Source: Algoriphagus sp. AK58 (GTDB lineage Bacteria > Bacteroidota > Bacteroidia > Cytophagales > Cyclobacteriaceae). From it: a DNA stretch of 64,000 bases. A program made the position numbers and the translations under genes. The notes beneath the pieces are model-generated. The model saw only the letters and a program-made list of their open reading frames with translations, was not told the DNA's origin and made no database searches. The stretch spans positions 1 through 64,000 of the forward strand of contig NZ_QEIG01000022.1 in the NCBI RefSeq assembly GCF_014324365.1, given 5' to 3'. This document shows positions 51,872 through 60,132 of the stretch, piece after piece (within the stretch, counting starts at the first letter, position 1; each line of letters opens with the position of its first letter).

Positions 51872-53413
51872 ATGAGTAAGCAAAGAGAAGAATTAGAACA
51901 CCGACTCAAACTCCGGAATATCAAACTTTCTGATTATGAAGATATTCGGGAGATCATGGTGTCAATTTACAGAAATCAGGGTGGCGCTTGGACCAAAGCA
52001 GAACTCAAAAATCAATTGAAAGTATTTCCGGAAGGCCAGATTTGTATCGAGGACAATGGGAAGGTCATCGCAGCAGCTCTGAGTATTATCGTGGATTATT
52101 CCAAGTTTGGGGATAATCATACTTATGATGAAATCACTGGCTACGGGAAATTTGACACCCATGATCCGGATGGAGACACCCTTTATGGAACTGATATTTT
52201 TGTCCATGCGGATTACCGGGGAATGAGGCTGGGGCGTCGCCTTTATGATGCGCGTAAGGAACTTTGTGAAAACCTCAACCTCCGTTCCATCATTGCAGGG
52301 GGGAGGATTCCCGGATATTCCAAGTATGCGGATGAAATGACTCCCAGAAAGTATATCGACTTTGTGAAAAACCGGGAGATTTTTGATCCAGTGCTATCCT
52401 TTCAGCTGGCCAATGAGTTTCACGTCAGAAAAGTAATCACCAAATACCTTCCCGAAGATACTGACTCCAGAGCCTATGCCACGCTTCTCGAATGGATCAA
52501 CATCTATTACGAAAAGGAAGAAAAACTCATTGGAAATAAAAAATCAATTGTACGACTGGGATTGGTGCAGTGGAAAATGCGCCGCTTTTCGAATGTCGAT
52601 GATCTGATGCAGCAGGTAGAGTTTTTTGTGGATACAGTCTCAGGATATAAATCTGATTTCTGTCTGCTCCCAGAGTTTTTCAATGCTCCAATGTTGGCCG
52701 AGTTCAATGATATGGATGCCTCTGAAGCCATTCGAAATTTGGCAGATTACACGGATGAGATTGTAGGTCGAATGAGCGAATTGGCCGTTTCGTACAACGT
52801 CAACATTATCGCAGGATCCATGCCTGAGTACGATGGTAAAAAACTCCGTAATGTCAGCTATCTCTGTCGTAGGGATGGTACCCAGGACAAGCAATACAAG
52901 CTCCATATCACTCCGGATGAAGCAGCCTACTGGGGTCTTCAGGGTGGAAACGGGATTAATGTCTTTGATACGGATGCCGGCAGAATAGGTATTTTGATCT
53001 GCTATGATGTGGAATTTCCCGAACTGGGAAGGATCTTGGCAGAGCAGGAAATGGATATCCTCTTTGTACCGTTCTGGACTGATACCAAAAATGCCTTCCT
53101 TCGCGTCAACACCTGCGCCAAGGCACGAGCCATCGAAAATGAATGTTATGTGGCGATTACCGGCTCGGTCGGAAACCTTCCTAAAGTGGAGAATATGGAC
53201 ATTCAGTATTCTCAGGCAGCCATTTATTCGCCTTCAGATTTTTCATTTCCGCATGATGCCACGGTAGCTATGGCCTCCGAAAACGCAGAAACTACCATTG
53301 TTGCCGATGTGGACCTTGATTTACTTACCAAGCAGCGTAAAGCGGGAAGTGTAAGAAACCTGGAGCAACGCAGACTTGATCTTTATTCAATTCAATGGAA
53401 ACAGAAAAAATAA
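51872..53413 (+). CDS. GNAT N-acetyltransferase fused to a nitrilase-family hydrolase
   Basis: The product is 513 residues. Residues about 15-215 are a GNAT domain: YRGMRLGRRLYDARKE is its acetyl-CoA site. Residues about 225-510 are a carbon-nitrogen hydrolase of the nitrilase superfamily. Its Glu-Lys-Cys triad is visible in CLLPEFFN, KLHITPDE and ILICYDVEFPELGR. Fusions of this type are known in Bacteroidota, and their substrate is unknown. The stop overlaps kdsC by 19 bases, so it heads the kdsC-kdsA-transpeptidase run. A TAATTTTG element at 51860-51867 sits only 4 bases before the ATG, which would make the transcript nearly leaderless. Confidence 0.93.
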   Translation: MSKQREELEHRLKLRNIKLSDYEDIREIMVSIYRNQGGAWTKAELKNQLKVFPEGQICIEDNGKVIAAALSIIVDYSKFGDNHTYDEITGYGKFDTHDPDGDTLYGTDIFVHADYRGMRLGRRLYDARKELCENLNLRSIIAGGRIPGYSKYADEMTPRKYIDFVKNREIFDPVLSFQLANEFHVRKVITKYLPEDTDSRAYATLLEWINIYYEKEEKLIGNKKSIVRLGLVQWKMRRFSNVDDLMQQVEFFVDTVSGYKSDFCLLPEFFNAPMLAEFNDMDASEAIRNLADYTDEIVGRMSELAVSYNVNIIAGSMPEYDGKKLRNVSYLCRRDGTQDKQYKLHITPDEAAYWGLQGGNGINVFDTDAGRIGILICYDVEFPELGRILAEQEMDILFVPFWTDTKNAFLRVNTCAKARAIENECYVAITGSVGNLPKVENMDIQYSQAAIYSPSDFSFPHDATVAMASENAETTIVADVDLDLLTKQRKAGSVRNLEQRRLDLYSIQWKQKK

Positions 53414-53967
53414 TTCAGGACTACCTGAATCACGTGCCTGAGGAGGTATTTGAAAAAGCCAAAACCATCAAAGTCCTAATCACTGATATAGACGGAGTAC
53501 TCACCGACGGAGGGATTATTTATGACGACCTCGGAACGGAATACAAAAAGTACAATGTAAAAGATGGCCTGATCGTTCAGCATATGAAAAAGGCCGGTTT
53601 CTTGGTCGGGGCAATTACCGGTCGGGCTTCTCAGGTAGTCGAAAACCGATGTGAAGAACTTCGCTTTGATTTTCATTACCATGGGGTCAAGGATAAATTC
53701 AAAAAACTTTCAGAAGTTCTGGAGACCATGGAATTGACCCTGGAAGAAGTAGCCTATATCGGGGATGATCTGATTGACTTGCCTGTTCTGTCCAAAGTAG
53801 GATTGGCGGTGGCCCCTTCGGATGCTTTGCCCTACATCAAATCTGCAGTCCACTATATCTCTCCCCTGGCAGGGGGTAAGGGAGTCTTCCGCGAGTTTTC
53901 GGACATCTTGCTTCATGCTAAAGGACAGCTTATCCCATTAATCGAAAATTTATCCAATAAGGAATGA
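53395..53967 (+). CDS. kdsC: 3-deoxy-D-manno-octulosonate 8-phosphate phosphatase
   Basis: This HAD-type phosphatase releases Kdo from Kdo-8-phosphate in lipopolysaccharide synthesis. The product is 190 residues. The HAD motif DIDGVLTDGG is at 31-40 (nucleophile Asp31, acid Asp33). The lysine motif and YIGDDLIDLPVLSKVG near 118-133 complete the site. KdsC is usually about 170-190 residues. It overlaps the GNAT-nitrilase gene by 19 bases and kdsA by 4 bases (ATGA), so the three are translationally coupled. Confidence 0.95.
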   Translation: METEKIIQDYLNHVPEEVFEKAKTIKVLITDIDGVLTDGGIIYDDLGTEYKKYNVKDGLIVQHMKKAGFLVGAITGRASQVVENRCEELRFDFHYHGVKDKFKKLSEVLETMELTLEEVAYIGDDLIDLPVLSKVGLAVAPSDALPYIKSAVHYISPLAGGKGVFREFSDILLHAKGQLIPLIENLSNKE

Positions 53968-54815
53968 TGATACGAAATACCCAACCCATGCATATCCGGG
54001 AAGGAGTGGTGCTTGGATCCGAAAAACCAGTTCTTTTTGCTGGTCCCTGTGCGGTGGAAAGCTTTGATATTTGTTTGGAAATCGGGACAAAAGTAAAAGC
54101 TTGGGCAGAGGAAAACGGGTTTTCCTATGTGTTTAAGGCTTCTTTCGACAAAGCCAATCGGACATCTTCCGGTTCATTCAGAAGTATTGGGATGGATAAA
54201 TCCCTGGAAGTGTTGCAACGGGTTGGAAAGGCCTTAGACATTCCCTTAGTGACCGATATTCATGAAAGCTACCAAGCCGCGGAAGTCGCCGAAGTTGTCG
54301 ATGTGCTTCAGATTCCTGCATTTCTTTGTCGTCAGACCGATTTGCTTTTGGCAGCAGGCAATACCGGGAAAGCGGTAAAAATCAAGAGAGGTCAGTTTAT
54401 GGCACCTGAGGATATGCAGTATGCGGTGAAAAAAGTCAGATCGACAGGTAACGAAAATGTCTGCCTTACCGAGCGTGGATTTTCATTGGGCTATCACAAT
54501 CTGGTCGTGGACATGAGGGGGCTGCCGATCATGCGTCAGTTTGCTCCGGTAGTTTTCGATATTACCCACTCAGTACAGCAGCCTGGTGGACAGGGAGGCA
54601 GTAGTGGGGGGCAACGCGAGTTTGCTCCGATTTTGGCTCGAGCGGCAGCGGCAACGGGAATAGATGGCTTTTTTATCGAGACCCACCCCGAGCCTGCCAA
54701 AGCACTCAGTGATGGTCCCAATCTGATTCCTTTGCACAGAATGGGCGATTTCCTCAGTATGCTCAAAGAGGCATGGACTTTGGGAAGGAAATACCAGGAT
54801 TTTCAGGTTCAATAA
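53964..54815 (+). CDS. kdsA: 3-deoxy-8-phosphooctulonate synthase
   Basis: The enzyme condenses arabinose-5-phosphate with phosphoenolpyruvate to give Kdo-8-phosphate. The product is 283 residues; either of two adjacent ATGs at 53964 or 53967 could start it. Family motifs are FAGPCAVES near the start, KASFDKANRTSSGSFRS (about 58-74; quoted core FDKANRTS), FDITHSVQQPGG near 197-208 and GFFIETHPEPAKALSDG (about 235-251). It follows kdsC in a coupled arrangement and is followed after 9 bases by a L,D-transpeptidase gene. Confidence 0.96.
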   Translation: MMIRNTQPMHIREGVVLGSEKPVLFAGPCAVESFDICLEIGTKVKAWAEENGFSYVFKASFDKANRTSSGSFRSIGMDKSLEVLQRVGKALDIPLVTDIHESYQAAEVAEVVDVLQIPAFLCRQTDLLLAAGNTGKAVKIKRGQFMAPEDMQYAVKKVRSTGNENVCLTERGFSLGYHNLVVDMRGLPIMRQFAPVVFDITHSVQQPGGQGGSSGGQREFAPILARAAAATGIDGFFIETHPEPAKALSDGPNLIPLHRMGDFLSMLKEAWTLGRKYQDFQVQ

Positions 54816-54824
54816 TCTTTCTGT

Positions 54825-56474
54825 ATGAGCAAGTCCTTTTTTTTAACCGTTTTTCTGGTCATAGCCACTCTTGGGTTTTGCACGGGGTATCCTCTTTTTA
54901 GGAGTTCTACTTCTGATCAGCTTAGGTTAATACTGGAGCAGGAAAATCCCGGAAAGAAAATTACTGTCAGGGGTATTACTCTTCATAGCACTCCGAATAT
55001 TTATGTCTATTACGATGACCGAAACTATGACGAGGCCTGGTCTGTCAATGGTATTCTCACCGAACAGGCTTATGAGCTCAGATTCGAGATCAGGCAGTCT
55101 AAATTTGACGGACTTAATCCTTCTGATTACCACATCGGATTGATAGACTCATTTTTCAAGACCTTTGAGGCGAATAAAAAAGCGGGACAGGCCAATGATT
55201 ACAAAGAGCTGGCAGACTTAGACCTTTTATTGACGGATGCTTTCTTTAAGCTTGCCTCTCATCTCGAAAGGGGAAAAGTGGATCCATCCCAATTAACTTC
55301 TTCTTGGGAGATTTCACGCAAACCCCAGAAGGCAGATTATGTTTCTTTACTGAATCGGGCGATCCAGGAAAACTCTGTGAGAAAGAAATTGGAGGAATTG
55401 TACCCGGATTTTACCATTTATCGAAAAGGCAGGGAGGTAATCAGGACCTTGGATGAGCTGAAAAAAAGCGATACACTGGATTGGAAACCTATCAAAATCG
55501 ATAAAGCAATAAAGCCGGGTGATACCCATTCAGCCATACCAGCCATCCGCCAAAGGTTACGATTTTGGGGGCATTTGAAGTCTGGTGACAACCTGGATTC
55601 AAAGCTTTATGATTCAGTTTTGGTGGCTGCTGTGAAAAGTTTTCAAAAAGAAAACGGGATGGAGCCAGATGGTGCAATTGGTAAAAACACAGTTTCTGGA
55701 TTCAATGCTTCTCCTTCTTTTCTTATGGATAAAGCGGCTATCAATCTGGAAAGACTCAGATGGTTGCCTGATACCGTTCGCGATGCTGAGTTTATTTTGG
55801 TCAATATCGCCAATTTTCAGTTAGACTATGTCAACAAGCTGGACACTGTATTTTCCTCCAAAGTGATTGTCGGGAAGAGTTACCATCAGTCACCTATTTT
55901 TTCTGCACAGATGAGCTATATCGTTTTCAGCCCATATTGGAATATCCCTGTTTCCATTGCAAAAAACGAGGTCATCCCTGCTATCAGGAAAAACCCCAAT
56001 TATCTTCAACAGAAAAACATGGAGGTCGTGACTCCTTCAGGCAAGCTGGTGGATCCTTCAACCATCAACTGGTCTTCTAAGTCTTTTCCTTACATGATTA
56101 GACAAAAGCCAGGAGGGAGCAATTCTTTGGGATTAGTCAAATTTATGTTCCCAAACAGCCATAGCGTGTATATCCACGATACTCCTTCCAAATCACTTTT
56201 TGAAAAAGAAGACCGTGCCCTGAGCCATGGATGCATCCGCCTTCAAAATCCAGTGAAGTTTGCTCAGATTTTGCTGAAAGATGATCCTACTTGGACCTTG
56301 GAAAAAATCGAAAAAGCCATGCACCAGGAGAAGGAGCAAATCGTCAATCTTCCGCGAAAAATTCCTGTTGTTTTGATTTACCTTACCTTTTGGGCGGATT
56401 CCAAAGGGACTCCCCATTTTCGTTCAGATATTTATGGGCGAGACGGAGAGTTGCTGAAATTCTTAAGGAATTGA
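54825..56474 (+). CDS. L,D-transpeptidase, YcbB-like
   Basis: The product is 549 residues with a signal or anchor segment (about 5-22). A peptidoglycan-binding domain (about 225-280, QRLRFWGHL and ENGMEPDGAIGKNTVSGF) precedes the YkuD catalytic domain (about 315-500). The active-site Cys is in LSHGCIRLQNP (about residue 469). Such enzymes form 3-3 crosslinks in peptidoglycan or attach proteins to it. It is at the end of the coupled GNAT-nitrilase/kdsC/kdsA run and abuts a second, convergent L,D-transpeptidase gene with no base between the stops. Confidence 0.92.
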   Translation: MSKSFFLTVFLVIATLGFCTGYPLFRSSTSDQLRLILEQENPGKKITVRGITLHSTPNIYVYYDDRNYDEAWSVNGILTEQAYELRFEIRQSKFDGLNPSDYHIGLIDSFFKTFEANKKAGQANDYKELADLDLLLTDAFFKLASHLERGKVDPSQLTSSWEISRKPQKADYVSLLNRAIQENSVRKKLEELYPDFTIYRKGREVIRTLDELKKSDTLDWKPIKIDKAIKPGDTHSAIPAIRQRLRFWGHLKSGDNLDSKLYDSVLVAAVKSFQKENGMEPDGAIGKNTVSGFNASPSFLMDKAAINLERLRWLPDTVRDAEFILVNIANFQLDYVNKLDTVFSSKVIVGKSYHQSPIFSAQMSYIVFSPYWNIPVSIAKNEVIPAIRKNPNYLQQKNMEVVTPSGKLVDPSTINWSSKSFPYMIRQKPGGSNSLGLVKFMFPNSHSVYIHDTPSKSLFEKEDRALSHGCIRLQNPVKFAQILLKDDPTWTLEKIEKAMHQEKEQIVNLPRKIPVVLIYLTFWADSKGTPHFRSDIYGRDGELLKFLRN

Positions 56475-57167
56475 TCAGGGCTGAATCATTTCAGAATTAC
56501 TGAGATAGTTTTGATCTTGGGCGTACACAAAAATCAATGAACCGTCTTTTATCAAATTAATTACCTTATCTGAAACCTCTGTCGGAACTGCAGGACATCC
56601 CAAACTCCGTCCTAATCTTCCTGACATTTTGGCTACTTCTTCTCGTGCATAATCAGCGCCATGAATCACAATAGCGCGGTTTCTTGCCTGATCATTAAAC
56701 CCTTTTTCGAGGCCATCCAGTCTTAGGGAAAAGCCGTGCTTTCCGTGATAAGTTTCGGCTGTTTTATAAAATCCAAGACTGCTTTGGTAGGATTCCGGAC
56801 GGTTGGAGAACTTTTCCGCCATCAACATGCCGGAGTTTCTGCCATGTGAGACTACAGTATTGAGCAGTATTTCCTGTTTTTCTACATCGATTACCCAAAG
56901 TCGCTTTTCTGTGGAAGGCAAGGAAAAATCAATGACCGTTAAAAGTGGATTCTTAAGCTCATTTTCCAGTTTTTCGTAACCTTCAAGAGCTAGATCGATA
57001 GCAGGAAGTGAGGGTAAATTTTTGTGTTTTTCAGATAGATGCTCCAGCAGGATTTCCGAATCGTCTTTCGGATTGACTACGACACGAGTAGCTTCACTTT
57101 TTTCCGGGAGATTGGTAAAGCTCATAACCCAGATCAAAGGAAGGAGTATTCCTTGGGTGATTGTCAT
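56475..57167 (-). CDS. Murein L,D-transpeptidase catalytic domain family protein
   Basis: The product is 230 residues. A signal or anchor segment (about 5-22) precedes the catalytic domain. Typical marks are KLWVIDVEKQEIL, VSHGRNSG, GFSLRLDGLEKGFND and the catalytic loop AKMSGRLGRSLGCPAVPTEV (quoted cores VHGADYA, SLGCPAVP). The Cys is in SLGCPAVP. This family is distinct from the YkuD type yet also acts on peptidoglycan. Its stop codon directly abuts that of the convergent transpeptidase. It has its own well-spaced promoter, which overlaps the other promoter of the queD side only loosely. Confidence 0.9.
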   Translation of the reverse strand: MTITQGILLPLIWVMSFTNLPEKSEATRVVVNPKDDSEILLEHLSEKHKNLPSLPAIDLALEGYEKLENELKNPLLTVIDFSLPSTEKRLWVIDVEKQEILLNTVVSHGRNSGMLMAEKFSNRPESYQSSLGFYKTAETYHGKHGFSLRLDGLEKGFNDQARNRAIVIHGADYAREEVAKMSGRLGRSLGCPAVPTEVSDKVINLIKDGSLIFVYAQDQNYLSNSEMIQP

Positions 57168-57190
57168 AAATAAGTTGGTTGGGTGATCAA

Positions 57191-57220
57191 CAAATGTAAG
57201 CTATCGCCCAGATAGTCAAA
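57191..57220 (-). promoter_or_regulatory. Bacteroidota-type promoter for the transpeptidase gene at 56475
   Basis: On the minus strand TTTG (57217-57220) and TACATTTG (57191-57198) are separated by 18 bases. The transcription start would be near 57184, 17 bases before the ATG at 57167. Confidence 0.65.
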
Positions 57221-57331
57221 AACTTTGCCAAGCTGATTATTGTCATTTTTGTCAGTAGTAGCAAAACTGTCTATCATGGAACCAAATCCAAAACCGTTTA
57301 GGTTGTAGGGATGAGAGCAAAAAAAGGGTAG

Positions 57332-57363
57332 TTTGGGCTGAGGATGAATTATCTCTACTTTTG
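57332..57363 (+). promoter_or_regulatory. Bacteroidota-type promoter for queD-folE
   Basis: TTTG (57332-57335) and TACTTTTG (57356-57363) are separated by 20 bases. Transcription would start near 57370, leaving a leader of about 100 bases before the queD ATG at 57472. Confidence 0.65.
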
Positions 57364-57407
57364 CAATCTTTCCATAAATTAAGAAACTGACATGCAGGAC
57401 GTTGGTC

Positions 57408-57445
57408 TTTTTGTTTAAAAGAATTGAAAAATAATTAAACAAAAA
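57408..57445 (+). promoter_or_regulatory. AT-rich hairpin in the queD leader
   Basis: TTTTTGTTTAA (57408-57418) and TTAAACAAAAA (57435-57445) are perfect 11-base complements around 16 bases. It ends 26 bases before the queD ATG, inside the predicted 100-base leader. It may form a translational or transcriptional control structure. It does not resemble a known riboswitch that I recognise. Confidence 0.5.
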
Positions 57446-57471
57446 TTTCAGATCTCCTGTTTCTACCTTCA

Positions 57472-57882
57472 ATGAAAGTATCCGTATTTCGTAAAGAGCA
57501 CTTCAACGCAGCGCATCGATTATTCAACCCGACTTGGTCGGCTGAAAAAAATGAAGAGGTATTCGGTAAGTGTAATAACCCCAATTTTCACGGTCACAAT
57601 TATGAGTTGATTGTACAGTTGAAAGGGGAAGTAGATCCTCAGACCGGATATGTCTATGATATGAAGGTACTCAGTGACCTGATTAAGATTCATGTATTAA
57701 ATAAGTTTGATCATAAAAATTTAAATCTGGATACCGATGAATTCAAAAATCTCAATCCATCTGCTGAAAACATTGCAGTGGTTATTTGGAATATTTTGAG
57801 GGAAAAAATTGATCGGAAATTCGAATTAACCATTCGGCTCTATGAAACAGAAAGAAACTTTGTTGAATACGATGGGAATTAA
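57472..57882 (+). CDS. queD: 6-carboxytetrahydropterin synthase (QueD/PTPS family)
   Basis: The enzyme converts dihydroneopterin triphosphate to a carboxytetrahydropterin on the queuosine pathway, or to a related pterin. The product is 136 residues. The zinc ligands are in HFNAAHRLF and FHGHNYEL, and the catalytic Cys in FGKCNNPN. These match the QueD/PTPS family. The gene overlaps folE, whose product makes the substrate precursor, so supply and use are coupled. The single-base distinctions separating QueD from PTPS-III activity cannot be settled here. Confidence 0.93.
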   Translation: MKVSVFRKEHFNAAHRLFNPTWSAEKNEEVFGKCNNPNFHGHNYELIVQLKGEVDPQTGYVYDMKVLSDLIKIHVLNKFDHKNLNLDTDEFKNLNPSAENIAVVIWNILREKIDRKFELTIRLYETERNFVEYDGN

Positions 57883-58546
57883 TATTGCCCGGGCGTCATT
57901 CGAAGAAATTGGAGAAGAACACGTAGGAACTTCTCTTGAGACACCCCTCAGAGAGGATGCTTTCGAAATGGATGATGATCTCAAGGTAGAGCTGATTGAA
58001 AAGCATTTCCGTGAAATCATGCATATCATGGGGCTTGATTTGACAGACGATAGTCTGAAAGGTACTCCGCATCGCGTCGCAAAAATGTATGTAAAGGAGG
58101 TTTTCTCAGGACTGAATCCCAAAAATAAGCCTGCTGCCAAGCTTTTCGAAAATAAATACAAGTACAATGAAATGCTGGTGGAAAAGGACATCACATTCCA
58201 TTCGCATTGCGAACATCATTTCGTGCCGATTTATGGTAAAGCTCACGTGGCTTACATCTCCAATGGAAATGTAATCGGGCTTTCTAAAATCAACCGAATC
58301 GTGCAGTACTATTCCAAAAGACCACAGGTCCAGGAAAGATTGACCATGCAAATCGGTAACGAACTGAAGGAGGCTTTGGGCACAGAGGATGTGGCAGTAA
58401 TCATGGATGCCTACCACATGTGCGTAAGTTCAAGAGGAGTGAATGACACGAATAGTTCAACAGTGACTGCATTCTATTCCGGAAAATTTGAAACTGACGA
58501 GCAAAGCAGAAATGAATTTATGAAGTACATCAGTTTGAAAAAGTAA
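57842..58546 (+). CDS. folE: GTP cyclohydrolase I
   Basis: FolE opens GTP to dihydroneopterin triphosphate, the first step towards folate and queuosine. The product is 234 residues from the ATG at 57842; the ATG at 57872 would give 224 and is also possible. It overlaps queD by 41 or 11 bases. The zinc and substrate motif SHCEHHFVPIYGKAHVAYI (quoted core HCEHHFVPIYGKAHVAY), and CVSSRGVNDTNSST near the end, are intact. The N-terminal 45 residues are variable, so the start choice is soft. Confidence 0.94.
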   Translation: MKQKETLLNTMGINIARASFEEIGEEHVGTSLETPLREDAFEMDDDLKVELIEKHFREIMHIMGLDLTDDSLKGTPHRVAKMYVKEVFSGLNPKNKPAAKLFENKYKYNEMLVEKDITFHSHCEHHFVPIYGKAHVAYISNGNVIGLSKINRIVQYYSKRPQVQERLTMQIGNELKEALGTEDVAVIMDAYHMCVSSRGVNDTNSSTVTAFYSGKFETDEQSRNEFMKYISLKK

Positions 58547-58573
58547 ATAGCTAAACCTCTGCTAAACCAACTT

Positions 58574-58602
58574 AAACCCTGCAAAAAAAGCGGGGTTTTT
58601 TT
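58574..58602 (+). terminator. Terminator after folE
   Basis: AACCCTGC and GCGGGGTT pair with one G-U wobble around seven As. A T run follows on the plus strand. Confidence 0.75.
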
Positions 58603-58658
58603 GTAAGTAATGCAAACAAAAACAGCCTGATTTGATTTAATGTGAAAAATAACAACTG

Positions 58659-59339
58659 ATGGAAGGAAAAAATATTGTGATCGTCGGAGGAAACTCCGGA
58701 ATAGGAAAAGCGACTGCCAACTTGCTTAGAGAAGCCGGCGCCAATCTTTTTTTATATTCAAGAAGCGGGCAAATTACCACCGCTTTGGATATAAGCAAAG
58801 ACTTTGACGAGATGCCCGGACTTCCTGAAGTCATTGATGGTCTGGTGTACTGTCCAGGAACGATCAACCTAAAACCTTTCCACCGGATTTCCATACAGGA
58901 TTTCATGAATGAAATGGAAGTCAATTTTTTTGGCGCTGTCCGTGTTCTTCAAGCTTGTCTGAAGGGATTAAAAAAATCTGCGTCTCCTTCCGTAGTTCTA
59001 TTCAGTACCGTTGCCGTGCAGACGGGCATGGGATTTCATGCAGGAATCGCTTCTGCCAAAGGAGCGATTGAGGGACTTACTCGTTCTCTTGCCGCAGAAT
59101 GGGCACCTTCCAAAGTACGTGTCAACGCTATCGCGCCCTCATTGACAGAAACTCCTTTGGCATCTGCGCTGCTTTCCACACCTGAGAAAAAAGAGGCCTC
59201 CGACAAGCGTCATCCATTAGGCAGGATCGGTACTTCGGAGGATGTTGCCGAGGCTACTGTCTTTTTGCTTTCTCCAAAATCTTCCTGGATGACTGGTCAG
59301 ATTCTTCACCTCGACGGAGGCATGTCAAATTTGAAATAA
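58659..59339 (+). CDS. SDR-fold oxidoreductase lacking the usual catalytic tyrosine
   Basis: The product is 226 residues of the short-chain dehydrogenase fold. The nucleotide loop VGGNSGIGKA is at about 7-16 and LVYCPG (the NNAG position) near 68-73. The catalytic Ser is in LFSTVA. The YxxxK site reads IASAK, in GFHAGIASAKGAIEG: the lysine is kept but the tyrosine position is Ile. It may bind a nucleotide without classical dehydrogenase activity, or use another residue. The C-terminal part is normal. It may head a small plus-strand cluster ending with a flavin reductase. Confidence 0.88.
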   Translation: MEGKNIVIVGGNSGIGKATANLLREAGANLFLYSRSGQITTALDISKDFDEMPGLPEVIDGLVYCPGTINLKPFHRISIQDFMNEMEVNFFGAVRVLQACLKGLKKSASPSVVLFSTVAVQTGMGFHAGIASAKGAIEGLTRSLAAEWAPSKVRVNAIAPSLTETPLASALLSTPEKKEASDKRHPLGRIGTSEDVAEATVFLLSPKSSWMTGQILHLDGGMSNLK

Positions 59340-59408
59340 TTCAAAACAATTACCCATTCCTATTTGTCTGTATTACGGGTACGGTCCCGAGATGAAAGAT
59401 CTGTGAAT

Positions 59409-59672
59409 ATGAAGACTCCACCTGAATCATTCCTGTTGTTTAAGGAAGAATTGAGGAAGGCCCAACTCGAGAAAGAAAGGCTACAACAATACTATGAGCA
59501 AAAACTGGCAGAGGTCAACAAAGAACTCTGTCGATTGAAGGAGCAGATTCAGTCCCAGCAAGATATGATGAGGACTACTCTCGAATACGCGTCCAACCTT
59601 GAGGCCAGACTCACTGAGGTCAAGGAAGAAGTGGCCCATGCCACTTCAAAAAGCCGAAACTCCATCTACTAA
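59409..59672 (+). CDS. Small coiled-coil protein
   Basis: I start it at the ATG at 59409, MKTPPESFLLFKEELRKA, giving 87 residues; the TTG at 59364 would add 15. The whole protein is a charged heptad-type helix rich in K, E, Q and L. It looks cytoplasmic and has no family mark. It lies 69 bases after the SDR gene and 16 bases before the next gene, so it may belong to the same transcript. Confidence 0.6.
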   Translation: MKTPPESFLLFKEELRKAQLEKERLQQYYEQKLAEVNKELCRLKEQIQSQQDMMRTTLEYASNLEARLTEVKEEVAHATSKSRNSIY

Positions 59673-59688
59673 ACCCACTCTATCAGCA

Positions 59689-60132
59689 ATGAACGAAACG
59701 ATAAACTCTTCTGAGATCCAAGACTTCGAGGTGGCCTTTGAGCAGCGTTATGCCAGAGTATGGGTCAGCAAAGAAAAGAAAACCATCATCTGTGAACTTT
59801 TGGCAGATTATATCCCGATTGAAGATTTTAAAGAGGCATTCAACCAAATCGGGGAAATTGTAAAGACAGGCGGCTTCGAGAAATTTATCTTCGACAAAAG
59901 ATCCCTGAGAGCATTTCATCAACCCACCATGGAATGGTATTTCATTTATTGGAAAAAGGAAATGCTCGAATATGGTGTGAAAACCCACAGAAAAATACTT
60001 CCTTCCGAGAAGTGGTTTGAAAAAATGGTTCAAATCGCCAAAGACCAAATTCTCCAGACCTATCCTGACAATATCATCGATCAGCTGGATATCAGATACT
60101 GTGATTCCATAGATGAGGCCATTGCCATATGA
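59689..60132 (+). CDS. Hypothetical protein of the flavin-reductase cluster
   Basis: I start it at the ATG at 59689, MNETINSSEIQDFE, giving 147 residues, because the longer frame from 59599 reads through the coiled-coil gene. It looks like one alpha/beta domain, with KKTIICELLADYIPIEDFKEAF (quoted cores KKTIICELL, YIPIEDFKEAF) near 29-50. A resemblance to STAS/SpoIIAA-like small domains is weak. The stop overlaps the flavin reductase start by 4 bases (ATGA), so these two are translationally coupled. Confidence 0.75.
   Translation: MNETINSSEIQDFEVAFEQRYARVWVSKEKKTIICELLADYIPIEDFKEAFNQIGEIVKTGGFEKFIFDKRSLRAFHQPTMEWYFIYWKKEMLEYGVKTHRKILPSEKWFEKMVQIAKDQILQTYPDNIIDQLDIRYCDSIDEAIAI

Noticed and set aside
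57164-57472. Minus-strand gene of 102 residues
   Set aside because: It spans the two divergent promoters and the queD leader, has a poor composition, and no family resemblance.
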